NCBI GenBank assembly: GCA_965153355.1
Contig: OZ231127.1
Span: 78,430,001-78,494,000 of the forward strand
Reading direction: 5' to 3'
Length of the DNA stretch: 64,000 bases
Origin: Flaccisagitta enflata
Taxonomy: Eukaryota > Chaetognatha > Sagittoidea > Aphragmophora
Below the pieces are notes generated by a model that was given only the letters and a program-made list of their open reading frames with translations, had not been told where the DNA came from and searched no databases. Both the position numbers and the translations under genes were made by a program. This document shows positions 1 through 49,219 of the stretch, piece by piece. The number at the start of each line of letters is the position of its first letter. Positions within the stretch are counted from its first letter, which is position 1.

Positions 1-7
1 AGATAGT

Positions 8-174
8 AACAAGCCCGGATACACGGCAATCCAGTCGCGGACGGTTGGGCAGGAGCAGGAATGCAAAAAACGATCGGAATTCAAAAATGTGACGGACGGA
101 CCTATCGACCTACCGACCGACCTACCGACCGACCGACACGGCAAGGTGTAGAGTCGCGTGTCCGCGACTAAAAA
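8..174 (-). mobile_element. GTCY-rich short interspersed element, copy 1
   Basis: Begins AACAAGCCCGGATACACGGC and ends with hairpin GTCGCGTGTCCGCGAC followed by TAAAA. The interior has GACC/GACG tetranucleotide repeats and GGGCAGGAGC. Full-length family member, about 167 bp. Confidence 0.7.
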
Positions 175-281
175 TGATTGGCTGAGGTGTAGGAGCCGGC
201 CGGACATGTATAAGCACATATTTTTGGATTTTTTTCATGCAACACTGCCCCAACAATTATTACAATTAACTCGATCCCTAC

Positions 282-700
282 TCCTAAACCTAATCTAATC
301 CTACCCCGAAACCCATCCCTACCCCTAAACCTATCCCTACCCCTAAACCTAGCCCTACCCCTAAACCCACCCCTACCCCTAAACCCAACCCTACCCCTAA
401 ACCCAACCCTACCCCTAAACCCAACCCTGCCCCTGAACCCAACCCCACCCCAAAACCCGCTCCTACCCCAAAACTCACCCCTAAAACTAGCCCTACCCCT
501 AAAACCAACCCTACCCCTAAACCCAACCCTACCCCTAAACCTATCCTTACCCCTAAATCCAACCCAATCCTTACTCCTAAACCCAACCCCTATCCCAACC
601 CCTAAACCCGACCTAAACCGAAAAATACCCCTAAAATCAACCCGAAACCTACCCCTATTCCCAACCCTACCCCTATTCCCAACCCTACCCCTAAACCCAA
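282..700. repeat. degenerate telomere-like C-rich tandem repeat
   Basis: About 420 bp of CCCTACCCCTAAACCCAA-like units (roughly 18 nt with variants). On the minus strand this is G-rich with TTTAGGG, TTAGGGG and TTGGG. It lies about 180 bp downstream of the acyltransferase stop codon. The open frames through it (GVGLGLG...) are repeat artefacts. Confidence 0.8.
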
Positions 701-874
701 ACCATTAAGCTCAGCCCTGCCACTGTACCTGACCCTATATTCGAACTGTACCCCCTCCAATTGTTCCACCCTAATAAAATCAGTGATAAAATTAAGGTCA
801 GATAACGGCAAACTTAGTCCGGCCGTCTCCTACACGTAGACCAAATGATTTGATAAAAAGCGAACACATTTCAG

Positions 875-35352
<34,478 letters not shown>

Positions 35353-35441
35353 GGTGTCCAGTCTTTGTATTGTTTACTTTTTTGCCTTAGATGGCTGTAG
35401 TGGATGATCTTCAAAATCGCATTTAGACACAGCGAGGCACG

Positions 35442-35646
35442 AACTTAGTGACGCCTGCTCATAGAGATGCGAAGCCGCGTGAACTAGAAAACAATCATGA
35501 TGGAGATAACCTAATCAGCCACAGAAAGATTCAAATGGAAGATCTATTAACAGACCCCACAGTAGATGCAAAATTCAACATGACAGTTGATGCAATTATG
35601 AGTCTATGGGAGACGGGTGAAAAACGATCGTTCATGATGAAGACAA
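35442..35646 (+). CDS. possible coding fragment upstream of and divergent from exon 1
   Basis: An open stretch beginning near 35448, MTPAHRDAKPRELENNHDGD, continuing MEDLLTDPTVDAKFNMTVDA and IMSLWETGEKRSFMMKT. It is then cut by a TA-flanked element at 35650. Composition is protein-like with no simple repeat. No family recognised. It lies ~100 bp from exon 1 on the opposite strand, so it might be the first exon of a divergent gene, a relic, or chance. Confidence 0.3.
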
Positions 35647-35649
35647 CTA

Positions 35650-36089
35650 CAGTAGGAACCATTATAAGAGGTGAGGAGGGACCAAAATTATAGCACCCCC
35701 CTACAGCCCACACCATTGCTTATATTCTTTTACTCTGGGTAGTGTTTTAGTTTGGGTATAGTGAGGGATGTTGTTCCACCTATCATACCTTAGGTGAAAC
35801 AAATTTTTTTTATCAAGGTGATTTTTGAAATTCCATCAAGAACCTTTCCAAATTTTCATTTTTTTATATTTTTGGCGGTTTTGAAAATGCCTAAAATTTA
35901 GCATAAAAAGATCAATTGTAGTAATTATAGGAGGAATCTCAAAAAAAAAAACCTGGATAAAAAAATTTGAATTTACTCAAGATAGAAACTGCTGCCAAAA
36001 ACAAAGGAAAAAAAATATTAATTTGTGCTGTGGGGGGGGGGGTGCTATAACTTTTGGTCCCTCCACACCTCTTATAATGGTTCCTTCTG
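35650..36089. mobile_element. TA-flanked TIR element, CAGTAGGAACC termini
   Basis: CAGTAGGAACCATTATAAGA...CTCTTATAATGGTTCCTTCTG, ~48-bp inverted ends, TA on both sides, 440 bp, with a G-run near 36032. CAGT termini plus TA are typical of Tc1/mariner-type elements. Confidence 0.8.
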
Positions 36090-37042
36090 TATGACACACG
36101 ACGCAATCTTTTGAAGGAAAAAGCTTTTCACGAGTTGAGAGTGGGTACTGGGTAGGCTCGGTGCAATGTCACGTTCAATGAGCAGTTCTGAAAAAGATCG
36201 ACATATTTGTACCCGTGCAGTCATTTGAACTGAAATTGATTGATGACCTGGGTGAACTTTAACTTGGATCTTGTTAAACTAAAAGCTTAAACTCGTTTTA
36301 ACATCTCTCTCTCTCTCTCTCTCACTGTGCATTTGTCAACCTGCACAGCCAACATTTCACGCCCTCTCAATCCAGCGGAGCTCAACTTCCACACGGATCA
36401 AAAAGAAAAAAAAAGATACACTTTCAAATGGCTTATTTTGTATATGATTCTTAGAAAAAACCCGATAAGATTCTTTCACCATTGTAAAAACTTTCAAAAG
36501 GACTTTCATTTGACGCCAATCTGGTATTGCTACATTTTTGGTCGGTCACATTTCTGTTTTCCACTTTTGCCCACCCGTCCGCGACTGGGGGGAGCGTATA
36601 CGGCCTTGTTTCATTTAACAAGGTCATTAGACCTAAGTCGCGTGTGTCGGCACTTTCAAAAAAGTCAGGGAGACAGACAGATGAACAGACTCAAACTTTT
36701 AGAAAAACCTTTGAACTAGCAACAAAAAGCCTTAAAAACAATTTTGTGACAAACCAATGAACAGACCGACAATTGGATGGATGAATGCACGAACTGGCGG
36801 ATGCACAGATGGATCAGCAGACAGACTGACCGACCAACGGACGGAAGGATCGACAGACAGACGGACCAAAAAGTGGCTTGTAGAGGTGTATGAATGACGT
36901 AAAACATTCAAAAACACTCAAAATGTCGTTAAATTGGGTGAAACACCCTTCAAACAACTTTGTGACGGACAGACGGACGGTCCAACTGACCAACTGACCA
37001 ACTGACCAACCAAAAAAATGGCTTAAAGAGGTTTATACAATA

Positions 37043-37660
37043 CTATCTAGATCATATGTTTGTCACCTCACTTATCAAGCAATATCTCTACTTCAGATAA
37101 TTATATTCATAAAATCTGTGGGGTTCTGTGGGGTTCAGAAATTAGAGCAAATTTCCGATTGAATGCCGCAAACCGCATTCAATTATCTTGAAGCGTTTAG
37201 AATTGACATGCAATACAAGATTGCTTCTTTGGTTGAAAAATGCAGAAAAAAACGCATTAACTTTCTTGTTGTTTTCTCCACCAACAGGTAGCATTACATG
37301 TGATTTTTTGATTAGCATTAATATTATTCCTAGATTTTTTTGTTATTCATACCATGAGTGGTGCTTGTCAGATATATAAGGTTGATATAAGCACAAGCGT
37401 GGCTCTTTGAAGTTTTACAGAATAAAGAGCAAGCAACGTCTGAAGCAGAACTGAAAATGTTCCCACCGAAGGTGTGGAGAAAGATCTTGCCATTTTACCT
37501 AAAGTTTCTCTACAAAAGCTTGCCAAGGCAAATGAAAGCAGTTGTTGATACGCAAGGGAGTCACACCAAGTATTTAATGCATATTTTACATGAATTTTGC
37601 ATCATTTATTAAATAAACTGAGTCTATGTCAAAAAGGTGACAAACTTTTGATCTAGATAG
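37043..37660. mobile_element. TA-flanked TIR element, CTATCTAG family, copy 3
   Basis: CTATCTAGATCATATGTTTG...CAAACTTTTGATCTAGATAG, TA flanks, 618 bp. Internal GAATGCCGCAAACCGCATTC palindrome shared with copy 1. Confidence 0.85.
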
Positions 37661-37662
37661 TA

Positions 37663-38680
37663 CAATACAATAGCTATCCAATATCCATACATCTCTATAT
37701 ATTGTATCATATTGTTTATATCCATATGATATACCATATACAATATATTAATAGCTTATTATATTCATCAAAACAAAGTCAATATAAATATCTAGACTTC
37801 ATGATATGTCATATATTTCTCGTGCAACGTTCTCAGGATACATTCAGAGAAAGTAAAAGTTCTCAGAATGATATATTCTTAAAGGTGTGAACACTCTCTT
37901 GTTGATTATTATCTTGTGCAGATAAGTTCATCCTGGGAAATAAACATCTATCAACTTAACGATTGTCTCTATTAAACATTAGAAATAAAGGAATTTTTTT
38001 CTTGTAATTAACGTTCATGGGAAAAGAGGGTAAATACAATTGAACAGCAGAAGACAACTCTTTAGGGAAAGATTCAAAAGATGAAAATCGAATTCTTGAG
38101 GTGGGAGGGATGGGGGGCAAGACAAAGCAAACTTTGTTTAGAAACAGCTCATGACATGCGAGGACGCCTCTAAAAATGATCAGGGGTGGTTGGTGAGTGA
38201 TTTGAGATGGTTAGCGGGATTTTTCGAAAAGGGGCATTGGATGGACATATAGACATATGAATGGACAGACCCTCTTTTAGAGATTTGAGGACGCATCCTA
38301 AAAGATATTGACAAAGATGAAGGAAGTTGATAAAGAAAAGAGAAACAAACAGTAGGTATACGATCTAATTTGTTCTGAGGATAAGTGGCGACTAAAACAT
38401 ATAAAATCAGCAAAAGAAAATCAAAACTACAACTTGCGCATCCTGAATTCAGCGTAAAAAAATATTCACGATTCAAACAAAATATGCTTTGGAGAGTGGG
38501 GAAGCAGATCTTTCCAGCAGTGTTATTGGAGCCACTAGACGGTAAAACATTGTTTTTGAACTCTTTTCTACAGCCATGTTTTGGTTATGGTTAAACGAAA
38601 CAAAGATCATGAGTAACCTTATTGAGCTGACGAGTTAGTAAATCGCAAGAGTGAAGAACAAGACTCGGTTATTGATAAGA
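37663..38680. other. no gene recognised
   Basis: AT-rich unique-looking sequence. A 69-codon open frame at 38385 (MATKTYKISKRKSKLQLAHP) has no supporting splice sites. Confidence 0.5.
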
Positions 38681-38689
38681 TGATTTGGA

Positions 38690-39425
38690 AATCGCTGACA
38701 TGAATCGCTGACATGAATCGTTGACATGATTTGCGTATTGCTTACATGACTTGGCAATTGCTGACGTAACTCGGGAATTGTCGACATGACTTGGGAATCG
38801 CTGACATTACTCCGGAATTGCTGACATAACTTGAGAATCACTGACATAACTCGAGAATCGCTGACATAACTCGGGAATCGCTGACAAAACTCGAGAATTG
38901 CTGACATGACCCGGGAATCACTGACATAACTCGGGAATCTCTAACATGACTCTTAGATAATTGTGACATGACTCTGAAATTGCTGATATGACTCTGAAAT
39001 TGCTGACATGACTCGGAAATCGCTGACATGACTCAGAAATTGCTGACATGACTACGGAATCGCTGACATGACTCGGCAATCGCTGATATGACCCAGGAAT
39101 TGCTGACATGACCCGGGAACTACTGGTATGACTCAGGAATTCTAACATAATTTGGATATTACAGACATGACTTGGGACTCCATGACATGACTTGGGACTC
39201 ACCAACATGACTCGAGAATTGCTGACATGACTCGGGAATTGCTGACTTAGGAATTGCTGACAGGATTCGGGGTTAAATGTGACATGACTTTGGAATGACT
39301 AACATGACTAGAAAATTGCTGACATGACTTAGGAATCGGTGACATGTCTCAAGAATTGATGACATGACTGACTTGGGAATCGCTGAAATGATTCGGGGAT
39401 GCATGTGACATGACTCGGGGATCGG
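38690..39425 (-). repeat. ~18-20-nt minisatellite (TGACATGACTCGGGAATCGC)
   Basis: Over 30 imperfect tandem copies of CTGACATGACTCGGGAATCG with substitutions in most units. It keeps a frame open on the minus strand (SHVSDSRVMSAI) but period and divergence indicate a minisatellite. Confidence 0.9.
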
Positions 39426-39479
39426 CCAAGTTTTACAAAAGCGGTCATCAATTCAAATTGATTTTAAGGTTCAAAACAA

Positions 39480-39735
39480 ACAATGTCATTACACCCAAGT
39501 CGCATGCGTCGGCATTTTCACAACACGTCAGACAAACAGATAGGCAGACAGACTAAAATTTTCAAAATGACTTTTGAATTAGCCAATAAGTTCTTAGCGA
39601 TACCCTAAAACCTTTAAAATGCATTTTAAATGCTTGAAACACCTTTTGACCAACCAACCGACCGACTGACCAACCGACCGACCGACCAACCGACTCACCA
39701 AAAGTGGCTTACAGAGTCACGTAGCACGCGACTAA
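39480..39735 (-). mobile_element. diverged GTCY-rich element
   Basis: ACCCAAGTCGCATGCGTCGG, then GACCAACCGACCGACCGACC, then CACGTAGCACGCGACTAAAA. A sister lies at about 36630-36890 and shares TCGCGTGTGTCGGCACTTTC. Confidence 0.5.
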
Positions 39736-40307
39736 AAGTAGAATATCTGCGCGAGGAACAGGGATGACAGTTGTCCGAAGTCAGGGTGGTTGTGAGAGTG
39801 ATTGTAGCCTTATGGTGGCTGATGAGGGTTGTAGCCCGAGTAGTGATGATGGTGTCAATGATGTTGGCTGTACGCGTGAAAAATAGTGTACTTATTCAAA
39901 TGCTGTAAAAGTATGAACAAGGTGATTTGTCTTAATCTAAAAATAAAGTTGTTTTTTTTTTTTTGTGATGGAATGAAGGCATATAAAATTGTAATATACC
40001 ATATATAAGTCAAGGCATTGCGCTCAGCTTCGTATTTCTGGAAAGGTGATTGTCAGGAGTGGCTAAGCTGCGAATTCTAATACCAGGCGGGGAGTTTTGT
40101 CATTTAGGAAATCGATAAAAGGTGAATTTCTTAGCTAAAAAAACTAGCGAATATTTCCTCATAAAATCCATGGTAAATGATAGGTAAAAATTATTTTTGG
40201 GGGGCTAAAAATCCGTAAAAACGGCGAAAATGTGGTCTTATAATCACCCCCAGGTGAAACCGACCGAAGAAAATCCACCGTGACCAATTTTGAAAGATTA
40301 GGTCATA

Positions 40308-41074
40308 CAGGGTGTATCACATCAAACAGGACAAAAGAAAACGATGTATTTTTGCTTCTAGAAGTGCAAAATCATTTCTGAAAACTGTTTCTAAAAGATA
40401 ACTTCAGACGATTTTTGAATGATACAGACTTTTGCTAGTCATGGTTAACATATATCCTCAGCAAAACCATGAAAAAATGCCTTTTTTTAGCAAAAAATGC
40501 TAATTTCTATCCAAATTCAAGGTTTTTCCTTAGATTTTTCAAGTCATATTCACATATAGATGACAAAAAATGGTCAGAAATGTTTGTCAGTTACGCTAGG
40601 ACACTGAAAATTGGGATTCCCTCATGACCTTTGTCAAAATTGTATCATTCAATATAGTTATTGAAATTTTTATCAATGCACATAAAACTTTTTTGTAATG
40701 AAACTTACAAAAAAGTCTCTGGACCTAACCAATATTGTACAATTTTCTCATTTTTTGCAGAGGTATGATTCTACCTCACAATATCTTTAATTCAAGACCA
40801 TTGCCAGGATTGTAGCACCATTTGTTTGGAAATGAGAGTAGGATAAAAAGATGCTTGTCAATATACAACAAAACAAGCAAAAACTAAAAGTAAAAACTAT
40901 ACTTTGCTTTAAACAATACAAAGGGATTCAGTTTTCTTAATGAGCCTTTGGCAAAATACAGATATAAAAATCGTTTTTTAAGAGCTTTCTGAACCTGTTT
41001 ACAGAATCATTCTACCATTTCTAGAAGCAAAGATACATCGTTTTCTTTTGTCCTGTTTGGCGTGGTACTCCCTG
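40308..41074. mobile_element. TA-flanked TIR element, CAGGGTGTATC termini
   Basis: Inverted ends CAGGGTGTATCACATCAAAC and (reverse complement) CAGGGAGTACCACGCCAAAC continue into AGGACAAAAGAAAACGATGT, more than 55 bp with few mismatches; TA on both sides; 767 bp. CAGGG termini with TA are common in Tc1/mariner MITEs. Confidence 0.85.
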
Positions 41075-41463
41075 TATACCTACAAACAGACAGAAAGATA
41101 GAGGAAAGGACAGATGGTCGACTAGGATAGGATAGAAAAAGGAAGTCATTTTTTCAATCTGGTGTCAATTTAACAGCGGATGAAAGACAATGAATAAATT
41201 TGTGAGAAAAGCAAATAATCTAGAAACCACAGGTTGTCATTTGGATGGATTCAGGGCCTATTAAGAGAATGATCATTCGAAAACCAGCACAGATTCTATC
41301 CTGAAACATGTCTGTATTACCTATGCAGATCAGTCAGAGGTAAATCAATGTAAATGTCTCGAAAAGTTCATTTTGTTTGTAGATTCAATCTGAGGCTGTT
41401 TATGCCATTTACAATTTCGATTTTACAGGTGGATTTGGTATCGGTTTTAATAATCAAGGTTAC

Positions 41464-41542
41464 CTCGCCTGTCAGCTGGTTCTTGGGAAAAAGATCTAGG
41501 TAAGGTCTTATGTCACATGGGGATGGGTAGAGGCATTGCCAT
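41464..41542 (-). CDS. putative exon of an unidentified minus-strand gene
   Basis: Acceptor CTGGGATACAG|ATGGC and donor ACAGGCGAG|GTAACC bound a 79-nt segment open in one frame: WQCLYPSPCDIRPYLDLFPK then NQLTGE. Protein-like composition and two good splice sites are the only evidence. No partner exon was identified. Confidence 0.3.
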
Positions 41543-42139
41543 CTGTATCCCAGAGGACAAAAAGTTCTGTGGCTTTTATATAGAAGTTTATCCATATCCT
41601 TAAGACCATGACAGTCCCAACGATTTAATCAATTTATTAACACCAAAATTTATTAACACAAAAATGGACTGTTTATACCATTACAAACTGTGCACAGGCG
41701 AACAGGCACACACCATTAACAGTGAGTGGGCTGATTTGTATGTTCAGGAACATACCAGAAAAATTTATCATCAGAGACTAACTCTATTTCTTATAAAAAA
41801 GATTTCTTTTTCAGGATAGGATACTAAGGTAAAAGAGACTAATCTGACCTCTTTTAACCGTTATAATGGAACTAAACTGTAACTTTACCGTTATTGAGGG
41901 GTTCAACTATAACTTTACCTCAACAGTCATCCATCAACCCATTTGTGAAGTGATCTTAACTGCTGAAAGACATTTATTCCCACCTCACCAAAAGCCGTCC
42001 TTCGGGATTTCAAAAGGAAAATCCTTGTTTTCATTCTCATTTTCCTTAAAAGTTATTTTATTTTTCTTACTTTGTTCTAACTTATTTCTTTCCTAATCGC
42101 TTTTTTTCACACTAGCTTCATTCATCTACTGCCTGTTTT

Positions 42140-42215
42140 CTTTCTTTCTTTCTTCCTTCCTTTCTTTCTTTCATTCTTCATTCCTTTCTTTCATTCTTTC
42201 TTTCCTTTTATTTTT

Positions 42216-42251
<36 letters not shown>

Positions 42252-42435
42252 TATTTTTCTTTTCTTTTTTTCTTTCTTCTTCTTCTTCCTTTCCTTCATT
42301 CTTCTTCTTCTTTTATTCTTTCTTTCTTTCTTCTTTTCTTTCTTTTCTTTCTCTTTTTATTCTTTTCTTTTCTTTCTTTCTTTTCTTCCTTTCTTTCTTT
42401 TCTTTCTTTCTGTTCTTTCTTTCTTTCCTTTATTC

Positions 42436-42508
<73 letters not shown>

Positions 42509-42560
42509 CTCTTTCTCTTTTCTTTCTTTCTTTCTCTCTTTCTTTTTTCCTTTCGTTCTT
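42140..42560 (+). repeat. (CTTT)n-rich microsatellite
   Basis: About 420 bp of CTTT, CTTC and CTTTT variants, purest at 42453-42507. Confidence 0.95.
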
Positions 42561-42732
42561 TCATTTTTCCTTTTTTCTCTGTTTTTTTCCCCACTTTCAT
42601 TCGTTGTTATTTTCCCATTTTTTCATTTTTTCATTTTTCATCCCGAAATAATCATTTTTCCAACCGCCCATTTCTGCTCTCTCTCTCTCTCTCTCTCTCT
42701 CTCGTGTTTATAAATCAATTTGATAACGGAAT

Positions 42733-42839
42733 CTAGGAAAGACAGATGCAATCAAGGGAAAAGTGATAGAAATTTGGGCAGATGAAGTCTCCGTAGGGGG
42801 CAAAGCTAAAGCCTCTCTCCCGCGTCTGCGGGGAAAAGG
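42733..42839 (-). CDS. putative 3'-terminal exon after a (CT)n tract
   Basis: On the minus strand a ~140-nt (CT)n tract ends CTTCTAGCGGCAG|CC, followed by FSPQTRERGFSFAPYGDFIC then PNFYHFSLDCICLS and TAG. The arrangement (long pyrimidine tract, AG, short protein-like frame, stop) resembles a terminal exon. No family match. Confidence 0.3.
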
Positions 42840-42850
42840 CTGCCGCTAGA

Positions 42851-42996
<146 letters not shown>

Positions 42997-43214
42997 TGAT
43001 TGCCTTCTGCCCCCAATTTGGCATCGTTCACAGTGGAGAGGAGAGGCCTGGGAAGTTAATGAAAGTTCCACCTCTACACGAACCGATCTTCAATAATTCC
43101 CTTCAAACACTCAATGTTCCCTCTCTGCCCCAATTCTCTCAATTTTCATCCTTCCCCTATATACAAGTTATTTCCCACTTTTTCCTCTTATTCATTGGCT
43201 AAGATCCATTCATA

Positions 43215-43805
43215 CTATCTAGGAAATAGAAATCTTCCCACCTATGAATTCATGTCATTTATCTACATGATCACGTATATCTGTTGATTGCAAATGGATC
43301 AATGATAGATGTAGGCTCCCCCTGACTCAATTATCACCGCCAATGGCCGGTTCAGCAATTTGTAAAGTATCAGGAGGTACTTTGGAGTGATGGCTTCCAG
43401 CCTTTTTCCATGAAACAAATTTTTTCCTCCTTTTTATCTTTGAGTGATCATAACTTTTAAACGGCTGGACTGAATTTGTTGCGCAAAAAAGGAAAAAGAT
43501 GCCCCTTGAAAAACTCTTCATTTTGGCCACCAATTTTTTGTCAATTGATCAAAAAACAACGGAGATATTTAACTTTGAATGGATAAGACTTACTGTAAAA
43601 AATTCAAATTAAGAAATCTTCAAATGGAATGATTTCATTCAAATTAAGATAACTTCTAAACCCAATGAGATAGCAGGATGCGGTTTGCGTAGATGGCTTG
43701 CAAATTCGAAGAGCTTCATTTTAGTCACCAATTTTTTCTTAGTCAGATGATTTTCACAAGAGTTATAGACTGAAACGTGCGGGAAGATTTCTATTTCCTA
43801 GATAG
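43215..43805. mobile_element. TA-flanked TIR element, CTATCTAG family, copy 4
   Basis: Perfect 25-bp termini CTATCTAGGAAATAGAAATC...GATTTCTATTTCCTAGATAG with TA flanks, 591 bp; internal ATGCGGTTTGCGT relates to copies 1 and 3. Confidence 0.87.
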
Positions 43806-45140
43806 TACGGGGGACTTTTTCCCTTGGTCCGAAATAAAAGCCTCCTTTCTCTTTCTCTCTTTCTCTGTTTTTTTATCGTTATTTATTCTGTGTATTTATT
43901 TTCTTATATCATTGGTTCCCTCTTATTTTTCTCATATCCATATCAGGGGGAGAAAAATCCATCTTTTTCCTATTATTTTTCCCTTGGGTGGATTATTTTT
44001 ACATTAGTGTTCCCTCTTGTGGATTTTGGGTTTTTACACTCCGCCTTTCTTTTCTCCTCTTTTTTTTTCTTTACCCAATTCTCTTTTTCTGACCATTTTT
44101 TTTTTGTTCTCGTATTTCTCCTTCGTCAAAATCCCTCTTACCCTCATTATTTATGTACACAGAAAGTCATTTTCCTTCTTTTTGGGCAGCGGCCCCGAAG
44201 GGGCCGATGACCTATGCTTTCACACAGGGAGAAATTTTCTCCTCCTCCTTCTTCTTCTCCTCCTCCTTCTCCTCCTTCTCTTCTCCATTCCCCCCCCCTG
44301 GCTTCGAAGCTCAAATCGCAGCCTCAAGCCCAAATCCTAGCTTCGAGGCTCAGATCCCAGCCTCAGGGCTCCACCCTTCTTCCTATAGATCATAAAGCAC
44401 CCTGCAAGCATGGTCCTTGACTAACACAGGGCCTGCTACTAATAAATCATCTCACGTGGGGCAAGCAAATTTTATGTCTAACATTTTTGCGACTATTTTT
44501 CTTTCATTCATACTCTTATATTTATATTTCTTTTATTATTAATAACAACAACATAGCAACATGTATGTCTCTTTTATGCATCTTTCTTTTATATTGTAAC
44601 AATACTTCTTTCTTTATCTCTTTCTTTCTTTCTTTCTTTGCTCTCATCCTATCATTTTAGTTCGGACGCCATCTATAAAAGGCTCTGTCCGTCCGTCCGT
44701 CCGTCCAAATATCAAAGGCGGTCGTTCGGTGAGTCAGGTGGCAAAAGGTTATTCAGTGGAAGCCGTTCTGGCGTCCATAAGTGGTATTGGCGTGTATCGT
44801 ATGTTTCTTGTATAACAACAACAACATGTAACAATATCTTAACAACATATATTATATAACAACAACAGCAACATAATATCTGTTGTATAATATCATATAT
44901 TTCTTTCTTTCTTTCTTTCTTTATGCTCTTTCAACAACATATCTTAACAGCAACAGCATTACGTATAACGCAATAACAAAATTAACAACGACGCGATAGC
45001 AGCAACAACATGTAACAGCAGCAGCAACCGTTGCTGTTTCTTTCTGCACCACGTATATCGTCCTAGGCTGTTAATGGCTGATGGGTGACTTTGATTCTTT
45101 GGCTCCTGGTTTCTATGTACAAAATCCTCACTCATTATGT
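43806..45140. other. pyrimidine-rich and AAC-scattered sequence, no gene
   Basis: Holds T/C-rich sequence, a GGCCCCGAAGGGGCC module at 44190, (CTCCTT)n at 44238-44290, a GTCC-rich element fragment at 44655-44710 and scattered ACAACAAC. Confidence 0.5.
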
Positions 45141-45145
45141 TTCAA

Positions 45146-45149
<4 letters not shown>

Positions 45150-45235
<86 letters not shown>
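45150..45235. repeat. (TA)n microsatellite
   Basis: About 42 TA units. Confidence 0.97.
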
Positions 45236-47266
<2,031 letters not shown>

Positions 47267-47636
47267 TTTTGTTTTCCCCCACTTTTTTCGTCCATTCATG
47301 ATATTCTGACCTTTTTTTATGTTTATTCAAGAAGAAAAGGAAAAGAAAACAATTTGTTAATCTTTTCCCAGTCCTAGCTGGACATTTACGTAGTCACGTT
47401 TACTCATGCGCATTATACCGATTTTTCCCCTTTTTAAAATCATTTGCAATCATAATGTACAATAGAAGAGTGCCCAACCTTTATGTCCCATGGAATCACA
47501 CAACTGAAAAATACTGTTTTTCAATCTAACCCAAAAGCAAACTGCTCTCAAAAAGTAGTTGAGGGCAAATGATTGTTGCCCGTGTAACCAAAATAGCCAA
47601 TGTGGAAATTGCTAAAAAGAATCGTTTTAGAAAACT

Positions 47637-47735
47637 TTTTAGTCGCGTGCCCGCGACTCTACAACCCACTCTGACCGTCTGTCAGTCGGTTGGTCGGTCT
47701 GTCGGTTGGTCGGTCTGTTGGTAGCTTTTTTCGTC
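47637..47735 (+). mobile_element. GTCY-rich element, 5' portion
   Basis: TTTTAGTCGCGTGCCCGCGA, then GTCAGTCGGTTGGTCGGTCT; followed by a (GTCTTTTG)n-like stretch to 47880. Confidence 0.6.
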
Positions 47736-48221
47736 GTTTAACATCATTTTAAGTCATTTCAAGTTACTTATAGTTAATCTAAGTCAATTTACATTTAGTC
47801 TCTTAGTCTTTTGGTCTTTTGCTCTCTTAGTCTTTTGGTCTTTTAGTCTTTTTGTCTTTTGGTCTTGTGGTCTTAACAACCGTACGCGACAAGAAGGTGT
47901 TGGCCATGTTTCTCTGTAGGGAAGTTCTCGTGTTTGTGTTCGTTAGATTGTTTTTCGACTACTATAAATGTGCATGAGCATAAGCGATATTTATCATTGT
48001 GTCACATAAGATCATACCAAAGTGTCACATGCAACAACATGCAACATCGAAAACATGGGGGAACCACTCTAGTCCGAATCCAACTCTCAAAATGAGGCCA
48101 GTAAAGTCTCTATCCACTCAAGTCAGAATCGGACTTGAGTGGTTTGGTAACTCAACTACCAATTCGGTCTAGAGTGGTTCTCCCAATTACTTAAGATCGG
48201 ACTGGAGTGGGGTATCTTCTT

Positions 48222-48225
<4 letters not shown>

Positions 48226-48315
<90 letters not shown>
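48226..48315 (+). repeat. (CT)n microsatellite
   Basis: About 45 CT units. Confidence 0.97.
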
Positions 48316-48318
<3 letters not shown>

Positions 48319-48777
48319 ACTGCTGTATACCCTTTCCTCAACAAAGACTTAGTGATAATTAGAGCTAGAAAAGGTGAGTTAATGTCCCCAGTTGTGGTCG
48401 AGTTATAACTATTATGTTGAACATAAACAAAAAGGTTGACCATTGATTGAGGGATGCCAATTATCACGCCTCATTGGACACGATCGGAGTGGCCAATGTA
48501 ATAGAGAAGAAGGTGCAATGACTTTTTTAAATGTCACACTAGATTATCTCATACTGTTTCAGTGCCCAAATGCATGGATCAATCTTCATTTTATCAGTGC
48601 CCCAGCTCAACCGCACGCAATTTGGGTAGCCGTGTAATCGGGGCCGAATCGCGCGGTTATCAGAGTGTCGCGCGTCTCATCGTCTCCGTCATACCGTTGG
48701 ACAAAAACAGTGATAAAAAGGCTATCAACCATTTTGGCAGGAACAGTAATGAAACCGCCTGTAAAAAGTAAACTAAG

Positions 48778-48975
48778 GCCGGATATGCGGCATTCCAGTC
48801 ATGGATGGTTGGGCAGGAGTAATGATGCAAAAACCACTCAGTTAAAAAACGTTGCGAGGAACAGATGGACAGACCACCGACCAGCCTATTGTCAAACACA
48901 GCAAGCACTAGCCAGAGTCACTATGTCGACTAACTTGGGCTCCACCAATGGACGATGGACCAGCCGATAGATCGA
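48778..48975 (-). mobile_element. diverged GTCY-rich element
   Basis: AAGGCCGGATATGCGGCATT and GGTTGGGCAGGAGTAATG, then GGACAGACCACCGACC repeats; the hairpin end is not clear. Confidence 0.5.
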
Positions 48976-49219
48976 TCAGCGGACGCAGCGGGTTAAAGCT
49001 TGGTGGGTTGCAGTTACTACGTCTAAATCAATGAATGATTAAATTGACTGTGAACTGATTATGACAGCGGTACCGAGAAAGAAAGTCAGTGTTTTCACTA
49101 TACTTTGCGTCGTTGTCGCGACAATAATGAAGCTGGAATCGCATGAACATTTTTGTCTGTTACTATGGTGTATCACGTTGTTATCATATTAAACCTAAAG
49201 TAATTTTGAATTTTCTCGA

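Noticed and set aside
290-811. GVGLGLG-rich minus-strand frames and a VEQLEGVQFEYRVRY segment near 720-780
   Set aside because: The first is the telomere-like repeat. The second has an AG upstream but the wrong phase, and exon 11 already supplies the family C-terminus and stop.
38690-39425. CRISPR-like array
   Set aside because: Units are contiguous and diverged with no unique spacers; the genome is eukaryotic.
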